Source of the DNA: Propionigenium maris DSM 9537
Lineage (GTDB): Bacteria > Fusobacteriota > Fusobacteriia > Fusobacteriales > Fusobacteriaceae
Reading direction: 5' to 3'
DNA: 64,000 bases
Assembly (NCBI RefSeq): GCF_027925155.1
Contig: NZ_BSDY01000002.1
Span: forward strand, 1-64,000
Shown here piece after piece: positions 59,227 to 64,000 of this stretch (its first letter is position 1; each line of letters starts with the position of its first letter). Under the pieces are notes generated by a model. That model had not been told where the DNA came from, ran no database searches, and worked only from the letters and a program-made list of their open reading frames with translations. The position numbers were made by a program, and so were the translations under genes.

Positions 59227-61578
59227 ATGTTCGTAATCAAGAGAGATGGAACGAAGGTTTCATTTAACGGAGAGAAAATCATTAATGCAATAAACAAAGC
59301 TGCACTGGCTGCAGGGATAAATATTCCTATGGAATTCTGTACTCAGGTGGCAGATATAGTTATGAATCAGAGCAATGATCTAGAGGTGGAGGCTATCCAG
59401 GATATCGTGGAAAATGAGCTTATGCACCAGTATCCAGATGTTGCCAAAAAATACATCCTATACAGAGATATGAGAAATGTAGAGAGACACAGAAGAACTC
59501 ACATAAAGAAGGCCTTCGACGGTATCGTAACTGTTGAGAAGAACAACATCAACAATGAGAATGCAAATATGTCTGGAGACACTCCAAGTGGTCAGATGAT
59601 GACATTTGCCAGCGAGACTACCAAGGACTATACACACAAGTACCTGCTGAACTCAGAGTACTCAAGGGCGCACCTAAGCGGAGATATCCACATCCACGAC
59701 CTTGACTACTATCCTACTAAGACATCTACTTGTGTTCAGTATGACCTTAAGAAGCTGTTTACAGACGGATTCAAGTCTAAGCACGGAAACATCAGAGAGC
59801 CTAAGTCTATCTCTACCTACGCTGTACTGGCTACAATCGTATTCCAGACAAACCAGAATGAGCAGCACGGTGGACAGGCTATCCCAGCCTTCGACTTCTT
59901 CATGGCTCCTGGGGTACTGAAGTCATTCAGAAGACACTTCAGATACAGAGCTCTTACATTCCTTGAGGTGGACTACATCGAGGAGAAGAACAGAGAGGTT
60001 AAGGAGATAGTTAATAAACTTGTTACTACTATCGAGGTATCCGACGAGATCAAGAGACACCTTGCAGAGGAGCTGAAGCTTCCACTGTCTACAGTTGAGA
60101 GACTGGCTAAGATCGCATACAACGACACTAGAAATGAGACTCACCAGGCTATGGAAGGGTTTATCCACAACCTTAACACTATGCACTCTAGAGGAGGAAA
60201 CCAGGTTGTATTCTCATCTATAAACTACGGTACAGACTCCTCTCCAGAGGGAAGAATGGTAGCCTTTGAGCTGCTTAAGGCAACTGAGGAGGGACTGGGA
60301 GATTCTGAAACTCCGATCTTCCCGATCCAGATCCTTAAGGTTAAGGAGGGAATCACTTACTCTGAGGCTGACTTTAAACTGGCTTGCTCTAACTGGGAGA
60401 AGGCTGTCAAGGGAGAGCTTGAGTTTGAAACTCCAAACTTCGATCTATTCATCAGATCTTGTGAGGTTTCATCTAAGAGACTGTTCCCTAACTTCGTATT
60501 CCTAGATGCTCCATTTAACGTAAATGAGAAGTGGGATATCAACGATCCAGACAGATATAAGTATGAGATCGCTACAATGGGATGCAGAACCAGAGTATTT
60601 GAAAATGTTCTGGGAGAGAAGTCATCTGTAGGTAGAGGAAATATCTCATTTACATCTATAAACATGCCAAGACTTGCTATCAAGGCAAGGTTAGAGGCTA
60701 CAGCTGAGTTGGGAGAGGCTACAGACGAGGCTATTGCAGGCCTTGCAGCTGAGAAGTTCTTCGGGAAGGTAAGAGAGATGTCTCTATTTGTAGGTAAGCA
60801 GCTTGCAGACAGATTCTCATTCCAGAGAACAGCTCTTGCTAGACAGTTCCCGTTCATGATGTCTAACGGTATCTGGGCTGGAGGAGAGAACCTTGGTCTT
60901 AACGAGGAAGTTGGAACAGCTCTTGCTAGCGGTACCCTTGGAATAGGATTCATCGGCGGACACAACGCTATGATGGCTCTATACGGTGAGGGACACGGTA
61001 GGAACGAGAAGGCATACGACACACTATATAAAGCTGTGGAGATCATGAAGACAACTGCAGAGGAGCTAAGAGACAAGCACCAGTTAAACTTCTCAGCTCT
61101 GGCTACACCAGCAGAGGGACTATCTGGAAGATTTACAAAGATCGACAGACAGGTATTCGGAGAGATCCCTGGAGTAAACGACAGAGACTACTACATCAAC
61201 TCATTCCACGTGGATGTAAAGGAGGATATCTCTGCTGTGGAAAAGATCAGAAGAGAGGCTCCATTCCACAACCTTACTAGAGGGGGACACATCACTTATA
61301 TCGAGCTTGACGGTGAAGCTAAGAAGAACGTAATAGCTATCATGAAGCTTGTTAGAGAGATGCACCTGGCTGGTATCGGATACGGATCTATCAACCACCC
61401 GGTAGACAGGTGTAGAGAGTGCGGATACAAGGGAATCATCAAGACCGATTGTCCTGCATGCGGAAGCACAAGCATCTCTAAGACAAGAAGAATCACTGGA
61501 TACCTTACAGGGGATCTGGATAACTGGAATTCATATAAACAAAGAGAAGAAGAAGATAGGATAAAACACGGTCTGTAA
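59227..61578 (+). CDS. nrdD: Anaerobic ribonucleoside-triphosphate reductase (class III)
   Basis: 783 residues. An N-terminal ATP cone (VIKRDGTKVSFNGEKIINAI) gives allosteric control. The catalytic domain carries the radical-transfer Cys in MGCRTRVFENV. The C-terminal zinc site has CRECGY and CPACGS, and the glycyl radical Gly is 758 in RRITGYLTGDL. It makes deoxyribonucleotides without oxygen. The activase gene nrdG is not adjacent, since the 3' neighbour is a repeat and an orphan gene. The codon usage is that of highly expressed genes. Confidence 0.97.
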   Translation: MFVIKRDGTKVSFNGEKIINAINKAALAAGINIPMEFCTQVADIVMNQSNDLEVEAIQDIVENELMHQYPDVAKKYILYRDMRNVERHRRTHIKKAFDGIVTVEKNNINNENANMSGDTPSGQMMTFASETTKDYTHKYLLNSEYSRAHLSGDIHIHDLDYYPTKTSTCVQYDLKKLFTDGFKSKHGNIREPKSISTYAVLATIVFQTNQNEQHGGQAIPAFDFFMAPGVLKSFRRHFRYRALTFLEVDYIEEKNREVKEIVNKLVTTIEVSDEIKRHLAEELKLPLSTVERLAKIAYNDTRNETHQAMEGFIHNLNTMHSRGGNQVVFSSINYGTDSSPEGRMVAFELLKATEEGLGDSETPIFPIQILKVKEGITYSEADFKLACSNWEKAVKGELEFETPNFDLFIRSCEVSSKRLFPNFVFLDAPFNVNEKWDINDPDRYKYEIATMGCRTRVFENVLGEKSSVGRGNISFTSINMPRLAIKARLEATAELGEATDEAIAGLAAEKFFGKVREMSLFVGKQLADRFSFQRTALARQFPFMMSNGIWAGGENLGLNEEVGTALASGTLGIGFIGGHNAMMALYGEGHGRNEKAYDTLYKAVEIMKTTAEELRDKHQLNFSALATPAEGLSGRFTKIDRQVFGEIPGVNDRDYYINSFHVDVKEDISAVEKIRREAPFHNLTRGGHITYIELDGEAKKNVIAIMKLVREMHLAGIGYGSINHPVDRCRECGYKGIIKTDCPACGSTSISKTRRITGYLTGDLDNWNSYKQREEEDRIKHGL

Positions 61579-61590
61579 AGACCGGTTTTT
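61568..61590 (+). terminator. Terminator overlapping the nrdD stop
   Basis: CGGTC and GACCG pair with loop TGTAAA, which contains the TAA stop codon; T-run follows. Confidence 0.75.
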
Positions 61591-61640
61591 ACCCTAACTT
61601 CATCAAAAGAACTTTTCTTTTAAATAGATAATTCTTTTTA

Positions 61641-61850
61641 TTCCTTCTTTGCTCACCCAAAGAAGGAACCAAGAAAGGGTGCCTCTTCCAAAATGTTTCC
61701 CGGGCAGAAGTTTTACTATCCAGCCTTTATAAGCTACAGTCCTCGCTCATAGGTTCAATATATGGGTCTATCGCTGTGGAACTTAACTTGTATAACGGCT
61801 GAGGTAGATATTTCCTGTACAAGGAGGATCAACTTGGAAGAGGACGGCAA
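61641..61850 (-). repeat. Structured repeat of the second subfamily, copy D (inverted)
   Basis: TTCCTTCTTT and AAAGAAGGAA (61641-61668) form a perfect 10-bp terminal hairpin whose loop GCTCACCC can pair with GGGTG (61678-61682). The rest of the arm is homologous to the reverse complement of copy E: both share blocks such as TAAGCTA.AGTCCTCG and GAACTTAA..TGT..AACGG. The gap 61579-61987 otherwise holds a small hairpin with a T-rich tail (AGAGGGAAT/ATTCCCTCT, 61893-61916). Confidence 0.7.
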
Positions 61851-61987
61851 CTCAAAAGCTTCAGTATAAATAAAAGTAATAACCTAGAGGGAATTTCATA
61901 TTCCCTCTTTAATTTGAAAATTTTTGGTTGTAGTTTTGATTATATTAACTTGCTGTATCTTTATCTCATCTGAAAAGGGGAGAAAAT

Positions 61988-62680
61988 ATGTTAATTAAAT
62001 TTGGAAAAAAAGAGCATATGGAATCATTAATGAAGGGAACAGTCTACATGAACTCAATGGAGTTTTTTAAGGCTTATGAAGATTGTAATAATATAGGGGA
62101 TCAGGAGGAAGGGGTTCAAAAAATATTACAGCCTGACCATACTAAAATTACTATAGGTCCTGTAGAATTTGAAAAAGATGGAAAACTTATAAAAATCCCA
62201 GAAAGAACTCTTAGCAAAGAAAATGGTTTGATTAATTTGAAAATTAACTTAGATATCTCAAATATTAATCTATTTTGCTTATATAAAATTTCTTTGGAAA
62301 AAATATGTAAAGATAATTTAATATTTCACCTACCACAAGAAATCAAAGATGATGAAAACTACACTCATTGTGTTATATTTAATGATCCTCAGAAATTTGT
62401 TGAAAAACTTAACTATAGTGCTAAAAATAAAAGTAATGACTTTCAAGCAAAAGTCATTGAATATGTAGATAAAGATAGTTACCATGGTGAGGTTGGTATT
62501 TTTAAAAAGTTCAAGAAATATGAACACCAAAATGAATATAGAATAGCCTTAGTACCTGATCAACAATATAGAGGAAGTAATAATGAATTTGTACTTGAAA
62601 TTGGAGACTTATCAGATATCGCACTTTTAATGGAGACATCTCAATTAGAAGATTCTCTAGAGATAAGTTATAGTGAGTAA
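61988..62680 (+). CDS. Orphan protein in repeat-flanked, AT-rich segment
   Basis: 230 residues, not recognised with confidence. No signal peptide or membrane segment. It starts MLIKFGKKEHMESLMKGTVY, then MNSMEFFKAYED, a pattern that recalls phage- or island-borne proteins of the DUF2971-like sort (a short start with Gly-rich ligand site and NxxEYR late; here HQNEYRIAL at about 176-184). Base composition is clearly more AT-rich than nrdD and its other neighbours. AGGGGAGAAA precedes the start. It lies between inverted repeats D and E. Probably acquired; function unknown. Confidence 0.7.
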   Translation: MLIKFGKKEHMESLMKGTVYMNSMEFFKAYEDCNNIGDQEEGVQKILQPDHTKITIGPVEFEKDGKLIKIPERTLSKENGLINLKINLDISNINLFCLYKISLEKICKDNLIFHLPQEIKDDENYTHCVIFNDPQKFVEKLNYSAKNKSNDFQAKVIEYVDKDSYHGEVGIFKKFKKYEHQNEYRIALVPDQQYRGSNNEFVLEIGDLSDIALLMETSQLEDSLEISYSE

Positions 62681-62768
62681 CTTCAGAGCCTATTAAAGAA
62701 ACTGGTACTTTGGATCTATTTTAAAAACGATATCTGTAAGTTTTAATGTTTTCAGGTTCTAAAAATAC

Positions 62769-62947
62769 CCGACCTTTCAAGTCGACATGACTTTAGCTGG
62801 ATAATTACACTAGACCGTTGAACAGATTAAGTTCAGCAGGGAACCGAGGACTATAGCTTACAAAGGTCGTATAGGAACAATTCTACTTAGAAGACATTTG
62901 AAAGGTCTTGATTTCTTGGTTACTTCTGTATCAAGACAGAAGTAACC
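62769..62947 (+). repeat. Structured repeat of the second subfamily, copy E
   Basis: It begins with hairpin CGAC...GTCG (62770-62785) and ends with GGTTACTTCTGT (62918-62929), loop ATCAAG, ACAGAAGTAACC (62936-62947). GTCTTGAT (62905-62912) is complementary to ATCAAGAC (62930-62937). Compared with copies A and C, the terminal stem has changed bases on both sides and still pairs. Confidence 0.75.
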
Positions 62948-62960
62948 ATTAAAGTTAAAA

Positions 62961-63070
62961 AACTCCCTCATCCTTCTTATATTTTCTCCCTATTAAGGAG
63001 AAACATAGCTTAAATACCTAGCTTTCCCCTCTCCTTATTCAGGGAGAGGGGAATCAGAGGGGTGAGGGTT
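62961..63070 (+). repeat. Cloverleaf-like palindromic repeat (REP-like)
   Basis: Outer arms AACTCCCTCATCC and GGGGTGAGGGTT enclose three hairpins: TTCTCC/GGAGAA (62984-63002), TAGCT/AGCT (63006-63022) and CCCCTCTCC/GGGAGAGGGG (63025-63051). The motif with CCCCTCTCC...GGAGAGGGG recalls REP/BIME-type elements in other phyla. With copy E it fills the gap 62681-63086. It ends 16 bases before the next start codon. Confidence 0.55.
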
Positions 63071-63086
63071 AAAAAGAAGGTATAAT

Positions 63087-63830
63087 ATGGAGAATTATTG
63101 GATGAAAACCTTTGATATATTAAAAGATTTCAAAGGAGATAATTTAAAGGTTATTAACTCAATCATTACAAGGGCTGATGCAGAAGAAAACTTATATCAA
63201 GAATTGAAAAGATGCATTGAAACAGTCTTTGATAATCCCAATGAAGATAAAGATTTCCAGCATATCCCGCACGTAGCCGTCATGCTTGCTACTTTAAATT
63301 CTAAAAGAAGCTTAAAACACCTTATAGAACTCGTTAAGATTGATATAGATTATTATAACTACTTTTTTGATGAAATTAACAGTGAATGTCTCAACTTTGT
63401 CTTTTACAAAATGGGTAAAAATAATTTAGAGGTACTTATAGCTCTTTTAAAGGATGAATCTGTACATAAGTGGGGACTTAGCTATGTGTTAGAGGGTATT
63501 TTAGCAGTCATCCAAACCGACTCAGAAGCTAGAATGAAAACATTAGAAGATTTAAAACCTTTACTTGATTCAAATTCCATGAAGCACCACCTTATGAGAG
63601 GAATCTTTCTATATGGAATAGAAGAATTGGATGACTTAGCCATGAGGAAATTTAAGAGCTCTAAGATCGATCCTATGGACCTCAGCATAGATGAGGTAAC
63701 GGCTTACAGGGACAGTAAGGAAACCTTTAAGGGGTATAAAACTTTAGAAGAAGTCTATGCTCTTATCTCATCCTATGAAAGTGAAAGATTGGAATATGCA
63801 TGGGAAATGGAGGATATGGATTTTTTCTAA
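63087..63830 (+). CDS. Uncharacterised helical protein, possibly DUF1186/HEAT-like
   Basis: 247 residues, mostly helical, no membrane segment. The region HIPHVAVMLATLNSKRSLKH (about 68-87), followed by LLKDESVHKWGLSYVLEGIL, suggests HEAT-like paired helices and recalls DUF1186 proteins; no SEC-C motif is present. The predicted ribosome site AAGAAGG lies at the edge of the REP-like repeat. AT-rich like the gene at 61988. The window's last 170 bases after it hold no gene I can support. Confidence 0.65.
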   Translation: MENYWMKTFDILKDFKGDNLKVINSIITRADAEENLYQELKRCIETVFDNPNEDKDFQHIPHVAVMLATLNSKRSLKHLIELVKIDIDYYNYFFDEINSECLNFVFYKMGKNNLEVLIALLKDESVHKWGLSYVLEGILAVIQTDSEARMKTLEDLKPLLDSNSMKHHLMRGIFLYGIEELDDLAMRKFKSSKIDPMDLSIDEVTAYRDSKETFKGYKTLEEVYALISSYESERLEYAWEMEDMDFF

Positions 63831-64000
63831 CGCTTTTTAAAAATAAAGGTTATTAAACTAAAAATTAAAAAAACGCGTAATTCTATCTTACTCCTTCCTA
63901 TCAAAAGTTGGTGGTAGAAAAAAAGATAGAGATGATATTTTATTTCGGGGGCATAGAGGTCAAATATATAGAAAGCTAATGGTTTAAAGGAATTTATAGG

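Larger units (their letters stand above)
61641..62947. mobile_element. Possible cargo-carrying unit flanked by inverted repeats D and E
   Basis: An AT-rich gene (61988-62680) lies between two inverted, about 180-210-base arms, each ending outward in the family's loop-pairing hairpin. Copies B and C have the same outward-facing arrangement but only about 100 bases in the loop. No target duplication or transposase gene is visible, so mobility is inferred from layout only. Confidence 0.35.

Noticed and set aside
1..64000. tRNA or rRNA genes
   Set aside because: I scanned the intergenic gaps for T-loop patterns and rRNA segments and found none that I could support.
63900..64000. Short frame starting near 63933 at the window end
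   Set aside because: Only about 15 codons before a stop, and no supporting ribosome site.

Overview
The window most resembles a chromosome segment of an anaerobic, low-to-moderate GC, double-membraned bacterium. I lean towards the Fusobacteriota (an Ilyobacter/Propionigenium-type organism), but no marker gene settles this. Pointers to an anaerobe are a glycine reductase subunit, a hydroxyproline dehydratase glycyl-radical enzyme with its activase, class III ribonucleotide reductase, a formate/nitrite channel, rubredoxin and the anaerobic (cbi) cobalamin route. Arg codons are mostly AGA/AGG, several lipoproteins carry lipoboxes, and strong TTGACA-N17-TATAAT promoters are common.

Layout. 1-789 is the 3' end of grdD. 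0.9-5.2 kb is a lipoprotein glycerophosphodiesterase plus TRAP transporter operon with a long structured leader. 5.3-13.2 kb holds housekeeping and accessory genes: MgtC, a YtrA-type GntR/ABC operon, YitT, a pseudouridine synthase, a sodium symporter and an acyltransferase. 13.2-31.7 kb is one minus-strand operon of 19 genes under a cobalamin riboswitch. It runs from cbiK through the cbi genes to hemA-hemC-cobA/hemD-hemB-hemL and cbiB, so it encodes the path from glutamyl-tRNA to cobyrinate diamide plus the aminopropanol arm. 32.0-35.1 kb has an ABC exporter and an MscS channel. 35.2-39.5 kb is a trans-4-hydroxyproline operon (hypE-hypD-proC-ppnP), divergent from an unassigned permease. 41-43 kb has an XRE-cupin regulator and a guanine-riboswitch-controlled purine permease. 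44.8-47.8 kb is a response regulator and hybrid kinase pair. 48.0-51.5 kb has two APC permeases around a PuuD-like hydrolase, behind an unrecognised structured leader. 51.5-56.1 kb holds an HNH protein, rubredoxin, a sugar acetyltransferase, a 27-residue microprotein candidate, a leucyl aminopeptidase and a FocA-type channel. 56.1-64 kb is an accessory stretch with a repeat-protein gene, nrdD and two unrecognised AT-rich genes.

The most unusual content is a family of dispersed structured repeats. It occurs as a solo copy between cbiF and cbiG (about 23465-23763), as two head-to-head fold-back copies that bracket the repeat-protein gene (56226-56740 and 58350-58819), and as a diverged inverted pair that brackets an AT-rich orphan gene (61641-61850 and 62769-62947). 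All copies end in the same architecture: a hairpin whose loop can also pair with a segment just outside the hairpin. The paired bases differ between copies in a compensating way, so structure rather than sequence appears to be conserved. This is read by eye and needs covariation statistics and genome-wide searches.
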